Part shown: piece by piece, positions 32,716 through 43,991 of the stretch | Position numbering within the stretch: position 1 is the stretch's first letter | Layout: the number at the start of each line of letters is the position of its first letter | NCBI GenBank assembly: GCA_949592205.1 | Contig: CATIUR010000004.1 | Span: 98,696,837-98,760,836 of the forward strand | DNA from: Helichrysum umbraculigerum | Lineage: Eukaryota; Streptophyta; Magnoliopsida; Asterales; Asteraceae | Direction of reading: 5' to 3' | Length of the DNA stretch: 64,000 nucleotides | Position numbers and translations under genes: made by a program | The notes under the pieces: model-generated | Told to the model about the DNA's origin: nothing | The model's database searches: none | What the model saw: the letters and a program-made list of their open reading frames with translations, nothing else

Positions 32716-33983
32716 TTTCCAATGTGGTCTCGAAACGTATGTCAGGAACAAGTTCTAATTTAGAGATACTAGTATCGGCACACACAAGAAATGAACAATG
32801 TAGCATTTAAAATAAATACTTTTAAGGCTCAAAACCTCACTGCAAATTTGGGTTTGTATGTGCCTAGCCATGCTCCTTAGATTGTTAATACTTATTTAAG
32901 AAATTTCTACCTTAATTTCCCTAATATTCTTGAATAACTAACTCATATTAGAAATGGTTCCTCTTTGAAAGATATCGTAACTCAAAAATAGTAGAGCTAA
33001 TCGGAAGATTCAGCTCATACTTTATTATTTTTGTTTAAAAAGTTTTGAAAATTTTGAAAATTTAAGGAACATTTTCTGAGTAAAGCTATTTGGACATTAA
33101 AATCTGTAAAACATCTAATTCGAGGTATTTTATACCTGCTATCCCACACTTAGAGGAACATTGTCCCTAATGTTCTCTTGAGTTGAGATTATATTTGAAA
33201 ATATGATCCCACACTTAGAGTTTGAACATATAGAAAATGTTTCTCAAGTGTTTGGTTTGGGCTGGAATCCCACACTTAGTGATAAGTTTAGGATAGAGTA
33301 TAGATTACTTTGCATTCCCAAGCTAACAAAATGAATCAAGTTATGAAAACGAGGTGAAAGGTAAGAAACTCCCCAGATGACGATTAGACGTTTAGAGGCG
33401 AAAGCTGAGAATTCGAAGATCTTCATTAAGAGTGATTCAGCTCCGCATGTCCTATTCTGGTGCACAGCGCTTCTCGTTCATGCTTAGCTAAGAGTCGATC
33501 CATAATGTAAGTGGAAATTCTTATTAGTGAATTTCACACTTTTGTGATTTAAGATTTGGAGATGATTCTGGCTAAGATGTCTTGGAGTGTGGGTTGAGAT
33601 CCCACACTTAGATCTTTGAAGAGTCTGCGGTGCATGTGAGAGTTTCAGAAGAAGATAGACCGAAGCTCCTCTCCTGAGATGTGTGTAAGTTCCGTGGTCT
33701 GCAGTTGTGAATTCCTTGGTTGTCTGCCGTTTGACATCACGGTTCTTTTTCTTGAACGCTCGTCATCTCGTTCGGGCTTATTTCTCCTTCATCACACATT
33801 CAATCACTTATTCTAAAATAAATAAACAAACATAATAAGTAACTACGATAAACAAAATATAAAGTTTCAACCATAAAGGTCGAAAAATATCCCAAAAGTT
33901 TAACCAAGTGCAAGATAGAGATCACAGTAATCAATATAATACAAAAGTCAGTGATATTAAATATGAATCATAAGATAAGTAGT
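32716..33983 (-). other. 3' tail of element B with repeated polypurine-like tracts
   Basis: Non-coding continuation of B after the TR-GAG insertion. Four copies of a CTAAGTGTGGGAT motif (minus strand) lie at about 33140-33153, 33205-33218, 33266-33279 and 33598-33611. All match the true polypurine tract next to the 3' LTR at 24059-24071. Confidence 0.78.
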
Positions 33984-35613
33984 CTAGAATGGAGGATCCT
34001 TTGCTGGTATGTCATCAGGCTGAGCTGGAGGTCCTGCAACTGACTGCTGTCCGCTAGATACTCTCTGCTCATCTGGAGGTAGTAGTCCTCTCTGAATCAA
34101 TATCTGCCTGAGGGTCATCGCTGGAAGTGCCATCATATCATCATAACCCTGTGCGAGCATGTCCTCGGTGGTAACACCTGCTGTCTGTAACATATCAAGG
34201 TAGAGCTACCTGAGAGTGCTCTCAGTAGGAACCTGATCTGAAAAGATGGGGCCCAAATCCAAGTAAGGGCCGATGCTACCAGTGAACAATCCATCGGTGC
34301 CAATATAGAGCAGATCTGGTCTATATGATGTGCAAGCCTCTGGATGCTGGTCATGGGTCGGAATGGGTACAGTCGGATGAGGCAATGATGCCTGCTGACG
34401 GGCTGGTGATGGTATATGGGTGAGTGGCGGTATGGGTAGTGGGTGGTGGTGGTGGTCCACATCTGTATAGGAAGTGATCAGGCTCAGGGGTACCATGTGT
34501 CCTAGCTATCAGAACCTGCTGATCACGGATAACCTGTAAAGCATGTAATAGATAGTACTGAGTAAGAGGAAAGACCGGATCCGTGTGATGCACAATGGCC
34601 TGTGTAGGCAATACTGATGTGTCTGCTCCTCATGATATCTCAGGTATCTCTGCTGCTACTGGTCTCGGTGGCTGGGGACCAACATCTCTATCCTCTGTAG
34701 TCACGCGCTTCCTGGTCATGAAGCATCCAGGAATGGGCTGCCGAGTCTGATACCATAAGCACTGTCTCTCAGGTCCCTCATCAATGATCCTGATCAACTT
34801 ACAGTACTCTAGATCAAACGGCTGCGAGCTAGCGTGATGGGTGTAATCCTCACGGTGACGGTCAGTGAGAATCCCCATGCCGACTAACAATCTCGTGATA
34901 ATGGCTCCTATGAATACGTGGCGTCTATCCTCTCTCTTCTCCTTCCACAATCTATCCGCGATGATGTATGCGACATTCAGGTTCTGCTTCCTTATGATCG
35001 CATCCATAAACTTAAGCTCTTCTGATGTAGCAGGTCCAGCATCTCTCTTTCCAAAGATAGTACAGCACAGGAACTTGTGAAGAATGTGATGAACTGGTCG
35101 GGTCATGAGTGAAGCTTTCACTCCACTCCTGAAGGTTGTCCCTGTCAATCCTCTCCATATCTCCTTGTGATCCCGTGACGGTAAACTGGAGATAGACTGG
35201 AAACTGCTGGTGAACCAATCAGAACTGGCCTGAGACTGTGTGTAAAGGCCAAGGTATACTCCGAAATCTCCAACTGTCATATGATATTTCTTCCCACGAT
35301 ACCGAAAAGTGATATTCATCTTATCAGTGATCTCTAATCTCTCTCGGAACTCGTAAGTCATCATAAACTCAGGGACGACCTCTCGGTATATAGCCTCATC
35401 AATGGAGAAAAGATGGAAAAATGCAGCATGTTCCTCGCCATCTTTATCATACTTAATCAATTCTTCCAACTCATCCCTAATACCCAAGCGTCTCATATCC
35501 GGTCACATGATGACTCTGTTTGACCCTAAGTATCGTCCCATCCATTTCTCAATATCGTCCATATTCTCGGGGGATGAAGCAAGCTTCCTCAACGAAGGGT
35601 TTGATAGATCCAT
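33984..35613 (-). pseudogene. ORF2 of element B, Athila ORF1/gag-like
   Basis: It starts at ATG 35613-35611 (MDLSNPSLRKL), directly after a predicted splice acceptor. The Athila-type core runs about 35450-34850 (AFFHLFSIDEAIYREVVPEF, RPVHHILHKFL, FIGAIITRLLVGMGI) and lines up with ORF2 of element A. The C-terminal part is proline- and histidine-rich. It is broken by TGA at 35505-35503 and at 34632-34630, a frameshift between about 34480 and 34380, and a stop near 34206. It ends at 33984. The middle, 35502-34633, is still a clean 290-codon stretch. Confidence 0.8.
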
Positions 35614-36617
35614 CTGTTGACAAGGAAATGAGATGCATAAGTAATAATAAATTGCTAAGTACATTTCCAAATATTAAACAAAAATTGGAAATGTAGGCTT
35701 TAAAATATGAATAAATCCGCAATTTATTTTAAACTAAACCTAGGCCTAACCAATCCGCAATTTTCGCAACCATAAGTGTCTAACCTATTCCAAGGGTACT
35801 AAAGCAATAATAATACTAGTGTTTAATCTAAGTAAACTCGTCATTTCAAACAACTAGCAAATATTTTTACTTTCATTCATGGCAACTTAATCTAAGTGAG
35901 CTTAACCATGTAATTACCTCAAATATATCAAGTAAACCAAAAAGAGCATAAACTAATTTATTCATGCAAATACCATATGGTTAAAGACACGTGTTAACTT
36001 ATTCGGTTACTTTTAACAATTTTGCAAGATCTAAAGATTTTGATAAATGAATGACGGTAGCTTACGTGTGATGGTCATTTAAAATATTCAACACTTTATT
36101 AATTAAGGTGGTGAATAATTAAAATAATCAAGGACCAAAAGCTAACTAATGATTTATTGAAAATCTAAGAAACTTGCCATGATTTAATTAACACAAGTAC
36201 CATTTTAAAAATTGAATATTTAAAATAAAGTATGATACTTGGTTAATTTTTAATCACAACGTGCTTACTTTAACTTTCAATAATCCTAAAGATCATTCAA
36301 AATAAACTAGCAATCATGTAAACATGTTTATCAAATCATACTAAGCATGAATTAATCAAAACAAGTCAAAACAATCTACTAGTTATCAAAAGTCAACAAA
36401 TCTAGCAACTTTGACAACTTAAAGTCAACACTTGAAGATCAAAGTAACAAATTATCAAGTAATCTACTCAATCAAGCATGTAATCATGTTAAGCAACTAT
36501 GCAAGAACACTTTTGAACCATAAAACACAAGATTTCACCATGGATTTCATAGATCAAAAGTTGAAACCCTAACTTTTAAAAAGTTAATGAATTTTAAAGA
36601 TTTGAGTTAGGGATTAC
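35614..36617 (-). other. Predicted 5'-UTR intron before ORF2 of B
   Basis: Minus-strand donor AAG|GTAATC at 36617 and acceptor TTGTCAACAG| ending at 35614, 1,004 nt apart. The ORF2 ATG is the first codon after the acceptor. The interior is strongly AT-rich, as expected for a plant intron. The same layout occurs in element A. Confidence 0.5.
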
Positions 36618-36845
36618 CTTGCAAGTGATGAAATGATGTTATGTATGCAAGAGAGATGATAAAATGAAGAACTTGAAGCTTTAAATCATCAAAATTGGTG
36701 GAAAAATGAGGGTTTGGTGATGGAGAGTGAAGGCCAACGGTTTGGAGGAAGGGGAAGGAAGAGAATTTTTGACTTTTTGACTTTTTGTTTGTAGTGGATC
36801 CCTTCCTCTTGGTTTAAATACGTTTCGATTTAAAACGCGAAAGAT
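36618..36845 (-). promoter_or_regulatory. Putative internal promoter and leader of element B
   Basis: On the minus strand a TATTTAAA box (about 36815-36822) is followed by a CT-rich, ATG-poor leader of about 190 nt ending at the predicted splice donor. It resembles a plant gene 5' leader. Unlike A, I see no copy of B's LTR dyads in front of it. Confidence 0.42.
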
Positions 36846-37295
36846 ACGATACGTACGATTGGTTTTCGAAAGGTTTTAAGATTTTTAATAAAGTAACCAA
36901 AAGTAAATACGAATCTTTATAAAAGTTTTCACGAATTAAAACTGTGTTTTAAATTGCGTGCGAAAAGTTCTTTGCTTTTAAACTGAAACGAGTTTATTTA
37001 AAAACGAAACAATATTTTTGTGTACTTTAAACTTTAAAAAAAATCATAATTAATTTACCAAAATGTTAAAATTAAAACTTTGTTAAATTTTTCTGAAAAG
37101 TTCGAACTTACGCAAATTGCGCGAGTTTAAAGTTTAAAGGACGTTTTCTTGATTCTTAAACGAAAGCGTTAAAACGAAAAATTAATTCAAACTAAAATTA
37201 ATACTAACTAATATTAATTAACCTAGATAAGTTTGAGGTGTCTCCCAAGAGCGCTTTGTTAAAGACGAAAGCTCGTCCATATCAGACTTACTGTT
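36846..37295 (-). other. Spacer between ORF1 and the internal promoter of B
   Basis: AT-rich 450 bp with several CG-containing sextets (TACGTACG region near 36850-36865). No gene or repeat recognised. Confidence 0.55.
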
Positions 37296-38756
37296 TTACC
37301 GGATAGTGTCCGAGATGACACTGTTGGGTACAGTTGATGCTTTGGATAGAGACAAGGTATAGCGGGAAATAAACGTACCTCGGAGAGCTCGGATGACATA
37401 GTAAACTAAATCAGCAGGATTTATGAAATACCGTTCAAATTCTGTTAAGAATTCTCGTTCCTCCTGACTGAGTTGTAACAATGCATCGACAAAACGATTA
37501 AATTCCCGTTTCACCTTTTTCTGGTTTGAAATGGCATCCCTAAATCCTGTATCTAGATAAGACAGATCATAGAGCAGTTTTGAAAGTAAATCCACAAATT
37601 CCGTTTCCTCAGAAGAATCGGGATTTCCGTAAGTAGTGTGAACTGCTTGCGAAAGCTCTTCGATATAAATCTTTTGTTGGTTAGTAAATGGGAATTTAGT
37701 TTTTTGGAATAACTGGATTAGCTGGATATGGATCTTTTTCCTTTTTGTAAAGAAAGCAGCGTCCATAGCTTCCTCAGTTGATTCGGGAAAAATAGCTCTA
37801 AGTTCATTAATTAAATAAGTAGCAGGATCAACAAAGAATGGAATATCTGCAAGAATCATGTCAGACTTGATAGGGCTTCTTTCTATCCAAAATTCAAGCT
37901 CGTCAATCAGGAATGCAACATAACGATTAATTCTAGGTTGTGAATCAGAGGGATAATCGGTGCTGGCAAATAAATCCATTAAAAGATCAAATTCTGATTT
38001 TAACAATAGCTCGTCTTTTCTACTATGTTTAGCACGAAGAAGTCTAATAATCCTATCAATCTCAACAAAGGTCTTTCTCTGCTCATATGTAAATGGAAAA
38101 TCAGATATTTTAAGATATTTCAGAAAGTTGGCATGGATATCTATCCTCCTATTGGGCTTGAGAGAATTTCCTAAGTGATGGTCTGTTTCTGATTCGGGTA
38201 GATGATTCCTAGATTCAGTGTTTAATCGGGTTGGTGTTTCTATCCTAAGTTCATTCTCAACCTGATATTGGAGACACTCTTCCTCAACAACACTTGAATA
38301 AAGTGTAGTGGGGTGGGCTCGCAAAATATCTGGGAGATCGTACTCAAAGTATTCATCTAAACAATGAAGACGTTCATTCAAATCCATCCAAGGCATGGGT
38401 GGATAGAAGAAAACTTCGATTCCAAATGGTTCATCATCAGGTAAAGTAGCAGGTCTAATATAGTGTGGATACCTAGACAAGATTGACAGAATCTCAGGGT
38501 CAAGTGTGGGTTGACCACTTAAAGCAACAGTAACAGAAGTTGGAATCTTCTGCTGAGATTCATCAAAACCTAAGTCTAAGCTCGATATTTTTGGGTTCTC
38601 AACTTCATGGTTAACACAGATCTCTCTAACGTCAGAGGAGTTTGACTCATACTCTGGACAGTCAAAGAATTCCGCATCTACCAAAGCCGTCATCTCATCC
38701 GTCATCATTTGATTGAGAGGAGAGATGAGGTTTGAAGGAGAATTAGGGTTTTTCAT
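37296..38756 (-). CDS. ORF1 of element B: duplicated helical-module protein, unrecognised
   Basis: Intact 486-residue ORF, first in the element, about 145 nt after the primer-binding site. I do not recognise the family. The N-terminal 200 residues are acidic and Pro/Tyr-rich (PPMPWMDLNERL at 119-130). The rest is two copies of a roughly 120-residue, probably helical module: 206-324 and 341-463. Each has FPFT..Q (220 and 355) and F(V/I)(D/N)PA (308 and 444), 88 and 89 residues apart. No zinc knuckle, catalytic motif, signal peptide or membrane segment is seen. ORF1 of element A is a diverged relative with the same module. It stays open in an element whose ORF2 has decayed. A nucleocapsid, RNA-binding or regulatory role is possible but unsupported. 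Confidence 0.82.
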   Translation of the reverse strand: MKNPNSPSNLISPLNQMMTDEMTALVDAEFFDCPEYESNSSDVREICVNHEVENPKISSLDLGFDESQQKIPTSVTVALSGQPTLDPEILSILSRYPHYIRPATLPDDEPFGIEVFFYPPMPWMDLNERLHCLDEYFEYDLPDILRAHPTTLYSSVVEEECLQYQVENELRIETPTRLNTESRNHLPESETDHHLGNSLKPNRRIDIHANFLKYLKISDFPFTYEQRKTFVEIDRIIRLLRAKHSRKDELLLKSEFDLLMDLFASTDYPSDSQPRINRYVAFLIDELEFWIERSPIKSDMILADIPFFVDPATYLINELRAIFPESTEEAMDAAFFTKRKKIHIQLIQLFQKTKFPFTNQQKIYIEELSQAVHTTYGNPDSSEETEFVDLLSKLLYDLSYLDTGFRDAISNQKKVKREFNRFVDALLQLSQEEREFLTEFERYFINPADLVYYVIRALRGTFISRYTLSLSKASTVPNSVISDTIR

Positions 38757-38901
38757 TTTTATTTTTTATGTATTTTCTAGGGTTTAAGAACTAAGTTATC
38801 TAACTAATAAAGCAACTAACTTCCTAAGTAATGATAATCTTAAGGAAGGATCTCCTAAAGTTAATTATCTAAGGCAGAATTCAATTCTTGATGAAACCGA
38901 T
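38757..38901 (-). other. 5' leader of element B
   Basis: Short non-coding stretch between primer-binding site and ORF1 start. Nothing specific is seen. Confidence 0.6.
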
Positions 38902-38918
38902 CCCCGGCAGCGGCGCCA
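38902..38918 (-). other. Primer-binding site (tRNA-Asp type) of element B
   Basis: The plus strand reads CCCCGGCAGCGGCGCCA, matching the 3' end of plant tRNA-Asp as I recall it with one mismatch. The minus strand therefore reads TGGCGCCGCTGCCGGGG. Athila elements typically use tRNA-Asp, in line with the ORF2 assignment. Confidence 0.85.
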
Positions 38919-38924
38919 AAAACT

Positions 38925-40407
38925 TGTCGTGCCCCCGTCCGTCAGTCGGGTTTTTACCCCGAATCGTTGCTCCGACCGTAACAGAGGCGACGAGCAGAGA
39001 AGTTTTAAAAATTTATATTTGCTGGGCTCAAACAATGCAAGCTACCTACCTTGTGGGTAAGGCGGCAAGTATAACTCGAGTGTCGTCCAAAATCGGAACG
39101 AATTGAATTGAATTGGAACCTACCAAAGACAACTTGACAATAGGATGGGTTTAAAACAAGGTAGGTATGGGTTTTGGTTTTATCTAATCTAACCTAAAGA
39201 CAGAAATTAAAGTGCAGAAAAGTAAACGAGAATATAAGCAGCAGGTAGAGAGTGATTGCTGAAACTTCGACGATTAGGGTTTCGGGATGATATTATATTG
39301 ATGATAGGTGATTACTCTGGTTAAGAATCTTCTAAACAGTCGGTGTAAACACTAGGACCCTACGTCTAGGTGTAACCCTAAAGCATATGTCACTGAATCC
39401 TAGGCTATCCTGATTCTGGTCAGATGGGACTGTCTTCAGACCCACCTCACCGTCTCTTTCGGAGACCAAGCGACCCTCTGAACGGGGTTAAGGAATAAGG
39501 CGACAGTCCACAACACTGACTTTTCTTAACACCTATGTCTATCCAATTTTAACAGAGTAATACTGGTTGTATGCTGAATAAGTTAAACTATCGGTTAAGC
39601 AGAGTTTAGGGGTTTTAAGCATCTGGGAACACAGCCGGCATCCTTGCTTTCATTTCCTAACTCTTGTTTTATCAGTTTAAGTTCTAATACTTCCGTCATG
39701 GATTAGACCCTCCTTTGCCATCGGTCGTTCATCCCTAGGCATGCGTACAGTGTATAGTGACCTTATTTTCCACAGTACTCTAACCCTAGGTATATCTACG
39801 GTGTTTTAAAGATCTAATGTATCTTTACACAGCTTTATAACCAGAGGTAGTTTAACGGTGTACTATAGCATTTTCACGGCTTAACAAGACCTAGACCCGT
39901 GTCTGGAAGTGTTGCTTCCAAGTAATCCACAGTGAGATAGTCCACCGGCATTTCCTTGGCTTCCACGTATTTGTACTCTACCAGCGATATTTCCAACGCT
40001 ATACCAAGTATTATGACGTGTTATGGCGATCTCACAGTTTCATACAAACAGGAGATAACTGTGTATTCGTAGTTAGAGTTGATCAGATCCTATCCTAAGG
40101 CAACGGTCACGCGAGAGACCAGAAAGGGTGATTAATTAATTCTACATCCAGGATGAGTCTAAACATGTATGCAGCATAACAACTACCGATCATATATAAG
40201 ATATATTATTAAAACATCACCCCTAATCCTAACATCTACATTTCAACAATCACATATTAATCTAGCTAATCAGCATGGCAACAATCATAGATCGTACTGA
40301 AATAATATGCAAAGTAAACATTATAACAATAAGAAAGTAAGATAATATCACCGGATTAGAAGAGTAATACTGAGGATTACAACAGTCTGACTTGAATAAC
40401 CTTGCTA
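38925..40407 (-). mobile_element. 5' LTR of element B, truncated
   Basis: Matches 9762-11244 of the 3' LTR and then stops. The U3 part with TATA box and dyads is gone. At 40405-40407 it switches into element A2 sequence through a shared CTA. The copy is therefore promoterless. Confidence 0.87.
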
Positions 40408-41670
40408 AATGTAAATTCCTATAAATTATTCCTAAAAACTGTAAACCTAAAATTCTCATTCCGCAAACAAACCTCCAAAAACGTGATTGTAGCTTAAACT
40501 AACCCTAACTAAGCAAAAAGAAATTCTTAATATTCCTAATCACCAAATTATTGACAATTGTTTATTCCAAAACCGCAAGCAAAATACAAATCAATAAGAT
40601 TTCGTAATAAATTAAGTTAGATGTACCTTTGAGATGATAAATCACGAATATTCAATGAAATGATGATGAAAATAACTTGTTCGGTGGTTTGGTGATTTGT
40701 CCGATCGTTTTTGGGAAAGTGTTTTGGTGTGTAAATGGCAGAAATGAAGGGTCTGTGGGTTTTAATCGGAAAAGTTCACAACCGCCGGTTGCTTAAAACA
40801 GGCCCAATGTTTTGAATTCAGCCCATTTTCTTATTGGGCTAGTTAATTAATTTTTAGCCCGTTAAAATGTTTATTGGATCTTAATGTTTCATATTCTTAA
40901 GCCCAATTTAATATTTGAAAATTCTATATTTTAACGCATGTTTTTAAATTATAATTATTATTTCGATGTGTTTATTTAATAACCGTAAAAGAGAAAAGAA
41001 TACTTATCGTGTTTAGCAAGCAATGTTCTCCATGAATTCTTCTCCTGCTTACTCCGTTACGAAAGATGTTCGTAATTAATAAACTTATTTTTCTAAGATA
41101 TCACAACCGTTGATTGCGCCGACTCAATCACTGTTTTGGATTTCAACCATCGACCTTGTTTTTTTATCCAAATGTTGTATAACATCTGATTAAAACTGTC
41201 ACACCCCGTCTAAAGCAGAAACAACGGGGTATAACGGTGATATGATCATAACACATCATTATATAGAATACTATATGAAATAAAATATCCAATGTGTCAT
41301 GATGCCAATAACATGAATAACGGTTAATGTCGTGCATACATTTCAACAATGAATTCAAAAGCTTACAAAAAAACGTACACTACAATGTTAAGGCAAAACA
41401 AGCCTTCACAAACAACCTTAATGATGCACCACAAGTCTTGAATAACACTTAATGCAACCCTAAAGGTCCACTAAGTTCTCTTGTCCTCTGCTTTAAGTCC
41501 ACTAGTATAACCTGAAAAGATATGCTCAAAAACGTCAACACGAATGTTGGTGAGTTTCGTAGGTTTGAAACCAGACACCAGAATAAATAAACATTTTGCT
41601 GTGATAATAATAAGTTAGGACAATGCAATAGAAATGTACACAAATGTGAAATAATGCAGCCAATATATCT

Positions 41671-41835
41671 CAATGTACGGCAATTACCTCACAAGGAAGT
41701 AAAGCACGAATGTAAGCAACAATCCCAATGTACGACAAATACCCCACAAGGAGGTAAAGCACGAATGTAAACAACCAATCTTAATGTACGGCAAATACCT
41801 CACAAGGAAGTACAGCACGGATGTAAGCAACAAGT
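41671..41835 (-). repeat. 55-bp tandem repeat in element C LTR
   Basis: Three units of about 55 bp, each with CAATGTACGGCAAATAC, a short imperfect hairpin (TACCTCACAAGGAAGTA) and AGCACGAATGTAAGCAAC. The same array is at about 51207-51370 in the 5' LTR. It occupies the same relative LTR position as the TR-GAG array. Confidence 0.85.
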
Positions 41836-43106
41836 CTCAATGCATATAAGTCACATAGTGTCACACATTTCAAGCATATGTCCAAAAATAGAAATGAATA
41901 CGTTCACAGCATAAAACAGTTGGTAAAACATGTGAGCATACTTTTCCCCCAATGATAAAAATATGTAAAGAAAATGGGGCCACGAAAACTCACCTTGAAA
42001 TAAAGATGTAAGTTTTGCCCTTAAGTTTAACCACCAACAATTCTTGCAATCTACAACAATCAGATAATGCATATGGGTCACAACCTAGACATAACTAGTT
42101 CATTCCATTGTATCCCAAGTCTAAACACTTCCATAAAGTTCCCTCACAACTCAACTCATGTATATTAACTTTAAAATTACTCCAGTAAATATTTCATAAA
42201 AATTTCAAGACTTTAATATTTTTACATAAAATATTTAACACTTTAAAATTACTCCAGTAAAAATTTCAAGACTCAATTCTTAATTTAACCTACGTTTCAA
42301 AAATTGACAAGTTAACCGAAATCAGGAACCGAAAAACTCAGAATCGACACTTAAACTTGTAAAATCTTTTTGACCAACTTAAGCTCAACATTTAGACATG
42401 AAACTGACTCCATTTGAAAGAAGACTCAAAATACTTAAGTTTAGACTCTTATTTCATCAAAAAACATTGTGTTATGACCAAGTTACGAGCTTCCCAAACC
42501 GAAATAAAAATCTGATCAGATTAGGGTTTTTAAGTATTCAACCCTAATCACATGTATAACTAATCCAATCATCAACAAAAGCATAATTTTTGATTTTTAC
42601 CATCTTATCAACTGATTTTATTTATAATCTAACAACTTCATGTACCCGGAACACAATGGAATCGAACCGAAAATAACTGACAATGAACGATTAATCGAAA
42701 TACACGAAATCGAATGATTAGAAAAGAATTTTATACCGACTAACACGAATCCGCATGATAGACTCCTTAAGATCTGTAAATAAACATTGTAGCATGAGAA
42801 TTTATTCATCATGCATCAAGAACACATGGAAACGAAGGATTAGGACATGAATCTTACCGAAACACACAAATAAAGAATCTCTCGATCAATAGAATGATGT
42901 AGAAGTAATGAGATTGAGTTCTTGAACTTTGAAGATCGAAAGTTTAATGAGAAATACGCTCCAAGTCATCAGAATACTGCTGTAGGTTTGTAGAATACGT
43001 TTTAGGGTTTTAAAATACGTTTATATACCAACAACTAAAAGTTTCAGAAAATTCGTATTACACTGCAGCAGTTTACAAAACAATTTTTATAAAATAATTT
43101 ACTTCG

Positions 43107-43215
43107 TTTCAGAGGCCGAAACCTCAAATTGATATGTAAAACATCGAGATCTAAAACTTTTTAGTTTTGGCCGAAGCCTGAAAATGAGACTAAGTAAGTC
43201 AAAACGGCCTCTGAA
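43107..43215 (-). repeat. Inverted GAGGCCG motifs in element C U3
   Basis: TTCAGAGGCCG (43108-43118) and its exact reverse complement CGGCCTCTGAA (43205-43215), with a related GGCCGAAGCCTGAAA at about 43169. They lie 80-190 bp upstream of TATATAA. The 5' LTR has the same set near 52875-52985. Confidence 0.75.
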
Positions 43216-43991
43216 GTAGACTACAAAAATAAATCAGGATAAACTAAAACTTTTCAGTTTAGGTTTTTGTTTATAGTTTTAGGGTTACTTGAGTTTGAAT
43301 GGGTTGGCCCGGCCACATCCTCCAAGGAGTAATTTGGGTCGGTTTTCTTTAGGCTAAACAAGAATACACAAAAACTTGGGTCACACGGTCCAAAAATAAT
43401 TGATACTTTCGTTTAGTTTCGTATCTCCTTCCTTATACGTCCGTTTGTGATGATTCTTTTTGCGTTGGATTCGTTTTTCAAAAACGAAGACTTTGATGTA
43501 AATAAATCTCAAAAACAAGTAGTTTCACAAAAATGAGTTTATACGGTTTGAGCTACGATAACAGTTTGGTGACTGTTGTCATAGTATCCCCCAGTTGAGA
43601 GAATTTCTTCCCGAAATTCAATTGGAGCTATACTGTCAACACGATCACTGAATAGGTACGTAAAATTAAGCTTTGTACACTCTTTTTGTTTCGAAGTAAA
43701 TTCAAATCCTCACTAAGCGTTCGATCAAGCAATGATAAATTAAAACTTTTCGTGCTTCAACATTTGACCTCTCACTCCATGGTTTCTACCAGTTTCTCTA
43801 CACAATATCATTGGTGATTCCCTGAAATTTCCTTCTAGAAATACTTGTAAGACCTTATCAGTCAACACTTTCTTAGATTTGAAACATGAAATACTTCATG
43901 AACAACACTTCACTCTTGCGACAACTTCCAACCGATACATTATTGAACCCCATACGTTCAACAATTTAGAACGGTCCAACAAACACATATG

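Larger units (their letters stand above)
9762..40407 (-). mobile_element. Athila-like non-autonomous element B
   Basis: Minus-strand element inserted in A1. The left flank GTCCA (9757-9761) matches the uninterrupted A2 site (GTCCA at 53658-53662). Order on the minus strand: truncated 5' LTR (40407-38925), primer-binding site, ORF1, promoter/intron spacer, ORF2, non-coding tail, polypurine tract, 3' LTR. Without the two later insertions the interior is about 7.3 kb and encodes no pol. By eye I count about 29 substitutions between the two LTR copies over 1.48 kb, near 2 percent. It hosts the Sirevirus and the TR-GAG element. Confidence 0.85.
41197..43583 (-). mobile_element. 3' LTR of element C
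   Basis: Plus-strand start TGTCACACCCCGTC; its far end reads GTTGTCATA, where the other LTR has GTTGTCACA. Relative to the 5' LTR it lacks about 250 bp corresponding to 51709-51960. TATATAA lies at about 43021-43028 on the minus strand. The polypurine tract (AACTGGGGGATAC on the minus strand) follows at about 43584-43597. Confidence 0.9.

Noticed and set aside
40408..41196. Read as the missing end of B's 5' LTR
   Set aside because: It matches 8648-9460 in A1, including the internal promoter, and not B's LTR 3' copy.
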